Shown here in pieces: positions 27,111-38,672 of a stretch of 64,000 nucleotides of DNA. The DNA is taken from assembly GCA_030562195.1 (NCBI GenBank), contig CM060200.1, forward strand, positions 12,524,001-12,588,000. The letters run 5' to 3'. The DNA is from Nipponacmea schrenckii. Lineage: Eukaryota; Mollusca; Gastropoda; Lottiidae. Under the pieces are notes generated by a model that was not told the DNA's origin, did not search any database, and saw only the letters and a program-made list of their open reading frames with translations. Within the stretch, counting starts at the first letter, position 1. Each line of letters opens with the position of its first letter. The position numbers and the translations under genes were made by a program.

Positions 27111-27561
27111 TAAAATATAGTTGTTTCTTTTGCTTATTTCAAATATCTTCGTATCAATGTTTATGGCATTGTTTATTTTCATATATTATTGTATTGTTAA
27201 TTAATTTAATTTCAGATATCCATGTTTTGCACATCTTGTTGGTGGAAAAGTGTCACTGCTCAGTGTCATGTACGCTATATTCACCTGTTTTAAATGTGCA
27301 GCGTAGGTTGGCAATGTTCAAAGGCCTACCTGCTACTAGTATTAGAACATTGGCTGGGAATGGCACATCAGGACATCAAACAGAATTGACATTTCTGTTA
27401 TGAAATGCCAAAAATAAATATAAAACTCCTACTTATATTGTAAATAGAATCATGGTTTTCAATTTGTCAGTTTCCTTGATTATTATTCAGGTAACGCAAA
27501 TACAAAAGCGTGCACTTTTAATAGAAACTTTTGTTAGCCATTTGCAATAACACAGGAATAT
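27111..27561. other. Unassigned DNA with a 69-codon frame
   Basis: The frame at 27194-27403 has no recognised domain. It may be chance or repeat-derived. Confidence 0.4.
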
Positions 27562-27838
27562 TAAAGTAGGTTGTCAGTAATTTCACGACCACTTTATTCT
27601 TTATTCCACCTAGACAACCTAAAAACCCTCATAGCATATGATTAAAAATACCTGATTTCGTGATGCAATCAGGTAACTGCGATCCCTGATACAGATTTTT
27701 TAAAGTAGATTGTCTGTAATTTCACGACCACTTTATTCTTTATTCCAGCTAGACAACCTAAAAACCCTCATAACATATGATTAAAATTACCTTACAGATT
27801 TTGTGATGCGATCAGGTAACTGATCCATGATACATTAA
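27562..27838 (+). repeat. Tandem duplication, two units of about 139 bp
   Basis: TAAAGTAGGTTGTCAGTAAT at 27562 recurs as TAAAGTAGATTGTCTGTAAT at 27701. ACGACCACTTTATTCTTTAT, then GACAACCTAAAAACCCTCAT and ATCAGGTAACTG, follow in both copies. A few substitutions and short indels separate the copies. Confidence 0.9.
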
Positions 27839-28367
27839 TGTGGTCATGATAATTGTACATATTTATGATCTTGTTGTCGAGTCTTGGAAATATTCACGAA
27901 GCAGAAATAAATCTCAAGTTTCTTATTTTCATTTTCTTTTTCACTGATATAGTGTTTCCTGGAGCTGTTTCATCTAATGGCAATGCCTTTCCAGGACTAT
28001 CTGCCTTTTGCCAAATACTTACGTGTGTCATTTCAAATAATTTTAAAGTTTACTTATTAAAATATAATATATCTAAATAAATTTCAATTATGAGATAATT
28101 ATTGATATAATTTACCGCCCATCATTTCTAAAAGATATTATCATAAAGAAAGATAATCGTGTTTCATTGGGATCAAAAACGTTACTAATTTGAAGGTAAA
28201 GTAACGACAGGTGTTCAATTGCTTTAGATTTGAATGAAAGTTACTCAGCAACTACGTACATCTTGTCTAATTTGAATTTCAACCTCACGAATTATATGAT
28301 ACCAAATGTAATTTTAAGGAGCATTCCACGTAATCGCTTGATAACGTCTGAGAAGTATGTACTATTG

Positions 28368-28460
28368 CAGGGGCTTTCAACCTGGGCGCAATTCTTCCCA
28401 AGGGGGTGCATTTTGAAATTTTGTAGGGTAATGAGACTTTGTAGTCCCTGCGTAACAAAA
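28368..28460 (+). mobile_element. hAT-like transposon end, fragment
   Basis: CAGGGGCTTTCAACCTGGGC, then CCCAAGGGGGTGCATTTTG, resembles the CAGNG...TCTCAACCTG termini of hAT-superfamily elements. I did not find the matching opposite end or an 8-bp target duplication. Confidence 0.35.
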
Positions 28461-28806
28461 AATTTTGGACAAATATAATTTAAGTTTTATTTTTCAGTCG
28501 CATCATATTCTCATACAAGAAAAAGGGGAAATAAAAGATCATCGGTCTACAAGTTAAGTACATGTATATATATCCTTACCAAGTCTTCACCAAAGTGAAT
28601 GAATGGTATTTAAAGCCAATGGTACTGCTGAACGGCGTGAATTTTCATCATCGCTACACGTCAATAGCTCATATATTGTTCTCCAATCTGAAATTTCTGT
28701 TATTGGATTAGATCTTAATTAGGCACCATTTATTGTTACTTAAAGTGGTCTTATAAAGTTGTGTTTGTCGAGAAAACTGATGTCATTCCAATTTCCAATC
28801 AGGTTT

Positions 28807-29053
28807 CTGCAATTCCAGTAAAACCAAGTGTTTGAACACGTCACTAATCGAAAAGGACATTATGTATTAAAAATAATAATAAACTTTTAAATTTAACATG
28901 GAACAGAATTAGGTCCAATACACCGGGACATGATCTTGTCTTCCATTCAGCCCATTGGGATAATAAAATGACTAAAAAAATGAGTAAACAAAAATAAAAA
29001 AATATTTTGAGAATAGTGACGTAATCAAACACTTGGTTTTAGTTAAATTGCAG
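28807..29053. mobile_element. 247-bp inverted-repeat (MITE-like) element
   Basis: The left arm, CTGCAATT..AGTAAAACC followed by AAGTGTTTGAACACGTCACT, starts at 28807. It matches the reverse complement of the right arm ending at 29053, which reads CTGCAATT..ACTAAAACC and AAGTGTTTGATTACGTCACT. The arms are about 40 bp long with a handful of mismatches. No transposase is present. The middle is a retroelement-tail-like sequence, annotated separately. Confidence 0.75.
28893..28968 (-). mobile_element. Retroelement 3'-tail-like core inside the inverted-repeat element
   Basis: On the plus strand it reads AACATGGAACAGAATTAGGT, CCAATACACCGGGACATG and CATTCAGCCCATTGGG. It is closely similar to 46978-47045. 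In minus orientation the sequence ends in AAGTTTATTATTATT, like a non-LTR retrotransposon or SINE 3' end. Confidence 0.6.
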
Positions 29054-30182
29054 CAATCACAGACATCTAATTTAAAATTGAAAAGTCGGAGTCCCTGATA
29101 TTTAGAATGCCTTTAGAAATCGCTAAAATGCTTGTCACCAAATTCATTTTCAAACAGCAAACAACCTATTTCGATTTACTACATGCTATCTTCCAAGCTG
29201 GAAGGCTGACTGTGAAGTTCTGAACAATCGTTGCTAAACTGGATTAAATTTATATTTTTAAAGATAAAGTCCTCTTAAGTATCCTAAAAAATTTCAACCA
29301 TTTGACCCCCATTGACTGGCGGGTCAGAAATGGCACACATACTTAAATTGTATAGGTATTAATCTTTTCTTTTGAGAATAGTAGTTTATTGAAGTTGTTA
29401 AGATTTGAATTGCTCAGACTTGTGATATTTGTAATTTACGTCATTTTAAATCTCATAAATCACTTTGCACGATTGTTAGCTGAAATATAAGGCTGTAATT
29501 GGATATAGTTAGTTGATTCTAAATTAAATCACTACAGTACGTTTAAAAGATAATATTAATCTTCAATGTTTGCAGGGTAGTGTCGAGTATGTTATCACTG
29601 TGATGTTTCGAGACGACTTAATACCTAAAGCTAACTGGTAGGGTTTATATACTGTTCCAATACATTGACCGAAAGTGCAATGAAAACCGTCCAGATAAAC
29701 AATCGATCGCCAAGCGCAGCATGGAATTGTTGGTCCTTAAGGTGTTGATGAAAAGTTTATAACTAGGATGGTTGGATGGTAATAAATATTATTAGAAAAA
29801 TAGTAAGAAAAACAGTATCGGTTTTTCGAGATTGTTCAACCTGATAAACAAGTCACACTGCAAATATTTTAAAGCTTGTTTGCAAGTCATAGATAAGCAT
29901 GTATGGCTTCTTTTCAAAGAAAGAGTCGATCCCTTGGATTTACATATCAGTTTATAGTTTCTCTCGAGGTGTTATTTGTCTCGTGTAAATTTACATTCTC
30001 CGCCCATTCTGTCAGTCTCACGTGCATAGCTTGGTATTGTTATACGTTATTTAATCTCTGTCTACATCTTTGAAAGAAAATTACACATACCTTTTGATAA
30101 TCATAAATCCCTATTATATATATTGTATATTTTCCATAACAATAAACATATTACTAAAGACGTATTGATTTATTCGTAATTG
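29054..30182. other. Unassigned DNA
   Basis: No open frame of 60 codons. One stray AAATATAAGGCTGTAATT word near 29483 matches the repeat at 16.2-16.7 kb. Confidence 0.4.
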
Positions 30183-30362
30183 AAATGAAGGGAGATTTAC
30201 GTCCCACTCTTCTGTATCTAGTGGGCTAATGAAGATGGTCAACGCCATGCAGGGAGTGTTGCCAGCCTATTATGTCATGGGATTTTTAACATGCGCAGAC
30301 TCTAGCACAGAAGACCTCGGTTTATTGTCCGCCCTAAACGAATAGACGCCTTTTCCATGTTA
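30183..30362 (-). mobile_element. SINE family A copy, body and tail, reversed
   Basis: On the minus strand, in order: AACATGGAAAAGGCGTCTAT, CAATAAACCGAGGTCTTCTG, TGCGCATGTTAAAAATCCC, GGCAACACTCCCTGCATGGC and TTCATTAGCCCACTAGATAC. AGAAGAGTGGGACGTAAAT follows and then a CTTCATTTC tail. This is the best view of the family's middle and 3' end. The tRNA head is missing, as expected for 5' truncation. Confidence 0.75.
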
Positions 30363-31189
30363 GCACTTCCAACAAACATTACTGACAAGGGATTTACCAG
30401 GATTGAAAAATACGAAGGTATTATCTCGACATATGCCAGGATTGAACCTAAGTGTCTAATTCACATAGTCACCGAATCTCTTATTTTCAAAGGTAAAACC
30501 TGTTCTTATATATTCCTTATGGTCATTATTGGTCTCCTGTTTACGAAATAAATTAGCAACGACTGTTTAAAACACAAAATATTGCTATAAGGGCACGTAA
30601 ATATTTTAAATATTACCATTTTCTGTTACCTTAATACTCACTTATTAATGGATTGGTTTTAATTTCATTTATCTGTACCCTTATTTAGAATGAAAACTAG
30701 ACATTACATTTTGTTACATCTACAAAAACCTCACAGTAAGCAAATAACGGTGCCTCAGATTAATTTAGGACTTAGCTGAGAAAGACCACCTATGCGCTCT
30801 GAAATGGCCGTTGTCGGATCTGACGCTATTTCCCAAATGTGTATATCTAATATTAAGTATTGTATAATTGCTAAAAGTCAAGTTTCTCGTTGAGCGATAA
30901 AGGATCATATGAATTGAATAGGTGATAAGCATTGAAATATGTGAAGAGTGTTATCTTTTAAACTCGAGAAGAACTGACCCTGAAAATACATCATGAGCAG
31001 TGAGGCGAGAAGGTATTTTGATACATTTATTTTAAGGCCCACCTAAGTCATATTAACATAGTGTTCGACCAAGGCCACTATTGGTCTTTCAATAATTTTT
31101 GAGCGACATTTGGGGTAGAGATATACCAAATAACGAAACACATTTGTTTTTGTTTTTACCACACTACCGACGTATCCCTTCAACAATTT
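30363..31189. other. Unassigned DNA
   Basis: A 64-codon frame at 30357-30551 overlaps the SINE edge. No domain is recognised. Confidence 0.4.
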
Positions 31190-31475
31190 AGATTATTACC
31201 GTGAAAACTACTGCTGAGTATTATAATTTACAATTTTGTTACAATTTACATTGTCATCATCACTACTCCCGAGTTTTATTGTACACAACGTTTCCACAAT
31301 TTTCATTATCACAATGAGAACTACTGCTAAGTATTATCGTTGACATCTCTGCCCCAATTTTCATATTCATCATCACAAATTTTAAGTTTATTGTCTTCAT
31401 CTCTTCAAATTTTTTTTATCATCAAGACTGCTCCTGAGTTTAATTTAACTCAACTCTTTAATTTACATGGTCATC
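31190..31475 (+). repeat. Degenerate array, about 57-bp unit, five units
   Basis: ACTACTGCTGAGTATTAT near 31207 recurs as variants near 31262, 31321 and 31425, with a weak copy near 31378. Each is followed by ATTGTACACA- or TTGACATCTC-like text and preceded by TTTTCATTATCATCA-like text. Confidence 0.65.
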
Positions 31476-32654
31476 ATAAGTAAAATAGTCTTTCAATATT
31501 TTTACGAGAAAGAAATGTTTTATAACAAATGAGTTTAGGTAAGCAGCTTGACCAAGACATACTTAACTTGTTCAGTAATCTAACTTTGTCACAATGTTTC
31601 CTCCACAGAACTTCAATGTATCAAACGAAGTGGTATTCTCAGAGGTTTCATTCTGGTTAACTGCTTAATATGTCTGTGTAAACCAAGTAAATCTGACCTG
31701 ATTTTTGGTTTGATTTCTTATTGACAAAACTCACATTCTGGAATTTTATGGACCACAGATGTTAGGATGAAATATTGGAATTAGCCAAACCAAAGCTATA
31801 AGAGTATACCCAATGCGCTTAAAAGGTCATAAAACATTTCTATTTAGTAGCCCTTACTATTGCAAACTTAATATACTCATAGGGACGCATGTGGATATGT
31901 GAAGGAATAAACCCTCACCACATAATCTACATCTCTTACATCATCATATTCCCATTCAGTAACATTGCTTTATCAAAATAAACTATATACAGCTACTTAA
32001 ACCTTTTATCATTGTGTAATTGTTGCTGTCTCGATTCACCATCGCCCGAAAACGTACAACGAAGTCTTTACATTACAATCTTTAAAATATTTTACATTCT
32101 TCTCAGGCATGGATATAGAGCAGAAAATAATGATTTTATTATGAATAAAAATAATAGAGGAAAAAATTAAAATAAAAATAATTTAAAGGTTTGCCGCCGT
32201 CTGTATTTTGAAGAATGAATTATTATTAAAATATAGTGTACAAAGAACAATTCGTGACGAAAGAAACTGTTCACGATTACTGCACCTCGACACTAATTAT
32301 AGCAGAATAAATCACGATTTTCAATTTCTGGCTACTTAAAATATGAACTATGAATGTTATCGGCATTCCTGATTTTCGTATTGTTTATACATATTCGAAT
32401 AATATCTAACCTACGTTGAACTTGGGTCATAATAGTTAAAGATAGAACAAAATTAAAACATAACGCCTCACTTGTCAATTTATTTATGAAAAGTATTAAG
32501 TATGTCCTATCTGTTTTCAATGATTATTTTATGGCTAATACTGGAATTTATACTTGAAAATGACGTATCTAAAACTATGACTGGAGTACTTCTGATGCCA
32601 TGTAAAAAAAGCCTTAGTGAATTTGGACCGCATTACTATAAGTAATTATACTAT
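31476..32654. other. Unassigned DNA
   Basis: AT-rich with an A/T low-complexity patch near 32130-32190. Nothing is recognised. Confidence 0.4.
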
Positions 32655-32908
32655 TGTGCGATGGTTCAGTGAGTTAGATGCTTCTAGTAAATTCTCGCTG
32701 AAGGTCCTATGTTCAATCTGATCGGAAGAGCTGATATGCAAAAAAAAAAAACGCCAACCAACCGAGCCTCCGTATGCTACAGACTGTGCACTTTAAAGAT
32801 CCCTCGACTGCTTAAGTTCCTTCATTGCACACTGCACCACCTTGCCCATTTCAATTAGCCCGTTGGGTGCTTAAAACCCTGTTCATTTCCTTTCATCTCT
32901 TATCTGTG
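32655..32908 (+). mobile_element. SINE family A copy, near full length
   Basis: The head is GATGGTTCAGTGAGTTAGAT, with a B-box variant at about 32711-32720 (GTTCAATCTG). An A-run at about 32740-32749 interrupts the body. Then come CGAGCCTCCGTATGCTACAG, CTTTAAAGATCCCTCGACTG and the tail CATTTCAATTAGCCCGTTGG, with a CATTTCCTTTCATC end. Confidence 0.7.
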
Positions 32909-35900
32909 TCGTTACAGAAACACCCGTAACTGAATGTCTAAGCTCAACATTTTATGGGACATCCAAACAATTATTTTTCAGTATATTTGTTTGAAAACCC
33001 AAAACTTTATAAGGTTAGGCATTTTATCCATAGTAGACGTTGGTTTGAAAATGACAGTTTCGCTGTCTAGAGGCAAGAGCACTAATAAACCCGTTTCTGA
33101 GACTAAGGTACGACTGTTCAGATAAAATGGCGAACGGTCCCTTTAACATATTTTAATACAACAATCATCATCACTGCTCAAGTTTTAAATCAGGTATATA
33201 TTTATTTATTGAAGTCTCACCAATTTTTTGCAAACATTAACGAATTTTCATAAAAGTTAAAATGAATTGAGTAAAAAATCGCCATTCTGTTAAGAATTAT
33301 GAGAGATTAAATGTACATAAGATATCACATTAAAAACACTGTAAAAAAACAAATAAATACGAATAAAATTTAAGGGAGGTAAAATATATATAAATATACA
33401 AATTTACACAGGCGATAGTATTTCGACAATCCTCATGAGCATGGGTAAAGTGTATGACGACGTTTCATGAGGATCTTAAAGCCGGCTTGGGTACTATTTC
33501 TAGCTAACTTTTCATTAGATAGAATAACACACATAGTTCTCTTATGACATTTTTGGGGTTCACATATGAGGTTCTATCAATTACAATGTCTAATTTACAA
33601 AGGTGTTGGGTTACTCTATAAATCCAATTTATTGAGACCTGTGCATTATCTTCACAGAATTTGAAGATCTGTTTACAGAGACGGTTATCTGGCATATTAC
33701 ACATTCTACTATAATGCCGGATTGCACCATCCCATTTCATTTCTTTATGCTAACATACCGTAACAACGCAAGTAACACGACGTGTCGTCATATATCTATC
33801 GTTTTTTTTCCATAAGACATCATGACGAAGCCAGGTATTCTTAATTGCAACCAGATACGTGCCGGAATATATTAAATTTATAATTAAACTATATGTTATT
33901 GATTTTCCACTCTTAACTGGTTAAGGATACCAGTTCGTACTTGATCTTTCGTGGGTTTAGCATTTCGTATCTTAAGAGGGACTCGGGTAGAGCCTCTTAT
34001 TAGAAAGCGTCAAGCGACGATCGAATCACAGTAAGTTGATGCTCATTTGCACTAAATGTGCAAAACCAGAATCGCCATTTCCAGCTGCTAGCAGTCGCCC
34101 ATTTCCTCTTCGATACAATCTTAGCAGCATGTTTGAATAATTTCTTAGTTTAATGGATATATCGTGTAATATACTGATGAATATATACAATGATTGAGAC
34201 ATTAATGTTCATTCGAAGAGGTAGTTAAATAATTAGTAATGTGTAAACCAAGTTTGTAATTTCTAGTTAGAGAAACATTCATTAGATTTAAAATTTTAAT
34301 CAAAAAAGCCATATCATTCCCTTACGACATGCCACCTCAACCCAATTAAAAATATAATTGGCGGGCAATAACATTAATGCAATATGCATGTATGTAAGAA
34401 AAATATTCAATTAAAACAACTTTCAACCTGTATATCATATGTTAACGTTTAACCTTAGATATACTAATCACAAACAAATGAAATATATCTTAAATAAATA
34501 TGATCCTAGACTCATAATAAAAGATTTTTTTTTGTCGATTTAAACATATGTAAAGTCTTATTTATTTAACATAAGTAAGGCGGCTAATAAAATTCAATTG
34601 AAAATTGGCTGTAAAGACTCACATTAAAACAGCTGTAACTAAAAACCATTGCCAATTTCACATACAATTTACCTTTCTAAGTGTTATTTTATGATAAAGC
34701 CAGAAATTTAAAGCTGTGATTAAATACATTTATCATGAATGAGATGATACCAGACATTGAACCACACCTGATCATCTGGACACATGAGGGAATAAAAGTT
34801 TGCATTGTTAGTGATACAAGACGGAAGGGGTGATCACAGTCAAAATATCACAAGCAATGGATGCGATGGGAAGTTTTTAATTGTCAAAGATCGTAATGGA
34901 AAAAATCTAGAAAAAACTGAAAAGTCAAGTTTAAAAAGAGAGAAGAGTGTTGTTTTGCGTAATATTAAGATTTCAACAGCAAAGGTTCGAAATCGGGATC
35001 AAGAAAGCTACAACCACACGGAATTTACAAAGATGTGATAACTGAATCTGCGTCGTAATAAATTATATTTTTGATACCTAACCTCCACCTTCTATTTTTG
35101 TAATTATATGATAAACAATCTTTTAAAGTACGTATTTCCTGATTTTTTAAAACTCGAACTTCCCATATTCCTAGAGTGTTACACTTCAAAAACACTTCTT
35201 TTTTCTTACATACATGCTATCATATTCTGTGAAAACTACTGACTTTTGACACCAGAATGGTATGTTTTTTGGGTGAAATGAGCTTATAATATAAGCTTAT
35301 TTACAATACATTTGTTTATTCGTCTCTGCCTTGAAAATGCCATCCATAAATCGTCCATAAAAAAGTGGGTAAGGAACAATGGGGACTGTGATAGAAACGT
35401 CGGCGAAAGAAATGGCGAATCATTTGTCCTTGGCTGTCCCCGGAGATATGTTATGATTATATTTGTAGCGTTCAAGGATGGACTGGATGTGATGGATTTG
35501 GTAATCAGGGTACGAGTGTATGTCGGTGTCTCAAAACGTTAAGGCTAATTCGTTCAGCTTTGAGAATCCGATAACTAAGGAAGATGTCGTTAGAGTAAAT
35601 AGATTCCATGATGATTTGTCCTTTGTTTGGTGAAAAACAACGGTTTGTAAGAGCATATTTGGTTGTCGACGGGGTGATTGGTTCTGATAGTTGTTAGAAA
35701 CGCAACAATGTGAGCTACTCTCTGTGTGGCATGTAACTCTAGGTCATTGCCTGCTCTCCGTATTGGTAGAGGACTTCATTCAGTAAAATAGGCCTTCAGC
35801 TATGGAGGAAATTAATGTTTAGTTGCTGTATATTTTCAAAATATTGACTTAAGTAGTTTGTAAATTTATTCATATTTCAATCTATTCACACATTCGATGT

Positions 35901-35924
35901 CGAGCAATATTTTACTCAAACTTA
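32909..35924. other. Unassigned DNA
   Basis: Frames of 60-78 codons on both strands, including 34805-35038 (77 codons, rich in Lys, Asn and Arg). None is assigned to a family. Confidence 0.4.
33429..33474. other. 10-bp inverted pair
   Basis: ATCCTCATGA (33429-33438) and TCATGAGGAT (33465-33474) could form a stem with a 26-nt loop. Function unknown. Confidence 0.7.
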
Positions 35925-36870
35925 AAGTGACTGTACTTAGGTTGAAATGTACTGAAGCTAATTCAACATCGTATCCATTATAAACTGAAATATTTCACAG
36001 TCGATTCAACATAGTATCATACCCTTCCAATTTTAACCGACATAATTAATAGTCAATACAGAATTGTATTATACAATATTCAACAGTCAATGCAACGTAA
36101 TATCATACCCTTCCAATGTTAACTGAAATATTCAACAGTCAATGCAATATTGTATCATAAAATATTCAACAGTCAATGCAACATAGTATCAATCCCTTCC
36201 AATGTTTACTGAAATATTCAACAATCAATGCAACATTGTTTTATACAATAAGCAATAGTCAATGCAACATAGTATTATACCCTTCCAATGTTAACTGAAA
36301 TATTCAACAGTCAATGCAACATTGTATCATTCAATAATCAACAGTCCATGCCCTTTCATAACTGAAATAAGCTAATCCATGTAACATGGTATCATATAAT
36401 ATTCAACAGTCAATGCAGCATAGTATTATGCCCTTTCATAACTGAAATAAGCTAGTCCATGTAACATGGTATCATATAATATTCAACAGTCAATGCAACA
36501 TAGTATTATGCCCTAGCTAATCCATGTAACATGGTATCATATAATATGATATATAACAGTCAATTCAACCTCGTATCATACCCTTCTATTGTAGGTCGGA
36601 ATATTAAGCAGCCAAAGTAACTTGTTTTCATACAATACTCAATAGTTCAAATGTTGACTGAAATATTCGATAGTCAAAGCAACATTGTAACATACAACAT
36701 TCAACAGTCAATACAATATTGCATCATACCCTTCAATTATGGACTGAAAAATTCAACAGTCTATCAATTGCATTTATTTTTCCTTTGTAGTTTGAAATAT
36801 ACAACAGCCAAAGCAACATTGTATCAGACCCTTCAATTGTTGACCAAAATACAACACCAAAGCAACAATG
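35925..36870 (+). repeat. Tandem array with alternating 52- and 34-bp spacing
   Basis: ATTCAACAGTCAATGCAACA recurs at about 36081, 36133, 36167, 36219, 36253, 36305 and 36336, so spacings alternate 52 and 34 (an 86-bp compound unit). The long spacer carries TACCCTTCCAATGTTAACTG. From about 36370 a variant unit of about 82 bp appears with TCCATGTAACATGGTATCAT, which contains a CCATGTaACATGG dyad. Both edges decay gradually. Confidence 0.85.
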
Positions 36871-38365
36871 TATAATACAACATTATACAATACTATTCTA
36901 TGAATGGAAACAATGTTGATTTGTTTTACTTAAACGGTTACAATAAAATGTATTCTATAAAGTATACGTTTTATGATTATATGAAATTTATAAAAGGGAT
37001 CCGGGTAAAGCAAGGCATATACTCCGGTTACAAACTGGGGAACATTAGAAAGGGAATTCTGTCGGTAGTGTTCTAGATAATATAGATACCCACATCGGAC
37101 AGTAAGAGAGCCTCTGTTGTTTCAAAAGAAATGGGGAAAAAAACGTTAAATGGCAATGTCGCTTTAAAATTTAATTTTATGCTAGCAGGTTTCAATTAAA
37201 ATAAAAAAGGGCTTGTGAAATTCGATGAACATGAAAGAAAAGCCCGGGTTATTTATGATATATATTTTGGTATTTAGGTCTTCTCCTTACAATCACTTAT
37301 TTACTATGAAAATATGTAAACAATAATCTATTTAATCAAACAATTTCGCTTGAAAAACAAACCAACTAACATTATGGAAAACATGTGGAAAAAGGGACTT
37401 GACGAGTGTATTGTATGGGTCAATTGCTTTACATTAGGCTAGGGTGGACCATTTCAAAGGTAAAAGACCTTGAGGGTAACTTGAAACTATCAAGAAGTAA
37501 TAAGACTACAAAAAATTCAACGCCAGCTATGTGAACTCTTTGAAATTGATTCCCAACCGAAAGATCTAATTTTTTTATAGATGTATTTTCCAACATATTA
37601 CAATGAGTGTTCGTTTTACGTTTCCTTTGGTGGAGCGGCGTGCAGTTGAAGAAACGATGTAAGAACAGTGGCAATAACGCTCCATTTGATCACTAACTGT
37701 TATGGATATTTTAGCGGATATATCCGATAGTGTAACATATCCGAAATACTTATTTCCTAAACCACTACAGTTCATAAAAACGGAAGTCAAACGTTTACTG
37801 GTTTGTTCATAAGGATTGACCATGAGATCTGTACCATCCTATAGAAACGGGGACCTTTTAACATAAACCCCTTTCCACCATAGATAAACTCCGTGATAAA
37901 TATATCACGTCTATGTATCCTCTTTCTCAACAAGCATACAGGCGACAACGAGCCATGCATAAATCTGAAAAGATAGTAGTCTAACCTTCTAAAGTGTGAA
38001 CTACTTTATATCAATTATTCCTTATACAGACTAAACATTGATGCCGGATTCTTGTCTACTTTGTAATCTCTTGTCAAAATACTCACAAGACCCATAACAT
38101 TTACATTAGATTTACCATTCGTCAGGAATACGGGTCCCGGTGATGTCTTAAATGAGATTATTTCTCTCCTAAGATGATCTTTAGTGTTGTTTTTGGCTTG
38201 TTAAAGACTAACACTATTTTACAGACAATAATTGTGAAAGAATTGATGAAGACTAGAATATGAATAGCCAACTATATTGTGGGACATGAGTCATGAAAGC
38301 AAAAATCAATGAGCAAGTTCGCTTCATAACACACTTGAGAATTTTAGAATTAGACAACTAAGGTA
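36871..38365. other. Unassigned DNA
   Basis: Frames of 81 and 82 codons on the minus strand (37429-37823) overlap each other in different frames and show no family motif. Confidence 0.4.
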
Positions 38366-38435
38366 AAATACCCGTCTTCATTAGGTGCAAAAGAGTGAGA
38401 CGCCAAAACTTCATTCATTTCATTTCATTTCTAAC
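38366..38435 (+). mobile_element. SINE family A tail fragment
   Basis: ACCCGTCTTCATTAGGTGCA, then AAAGAGTGAGACG and the pentamer-like end CATTCATTTCATTTCATTTC. It lies about 30 bp upstream of a second copy in the same orientation. Confidence 0.7.
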
Positions 38436-38464
38436 ATATTGCCAACATCTCCATGTTGAATCTA

Positions 38465-38672
38465 GGAGCTGCGGTGGCACAGTAAGTGAGATGCTCGCTC
38501 GCGAACCAGAAGGTCAGGAGTTCAATCCCAGCAAAGGTCGAGATGAACTTAACCTTTATCAGTGATGATGGTCGGAGAGGCTGACATGGAAGGAGCACTT
38601 AGTCAATCGGTTAGTAAAGCGAGACCCCGTTAATACCGCTGTCCCGACATGCCAAAAAGAGTACTTCCTCTT
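38465..38672 (+). mobile_element. SINE family A copy with the clearest tRNA head
   Basis: The A box is at 38475-38490 (TGGCACAGTAAGTGAG) and the B box at 38518-38529 (GAGTTCAATCCC). GCAAAGGTCGAGATGAACTT, TTTATCAGTGATGATGGTCG, GCTGACATGGAAGGAGCACT and GCGAGACCCCGTTAATAC follow. The 43-bp gap between the boxes is a little longer than in a typical tRNA. The tail is absent or diverged. Confidence 0.8.
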
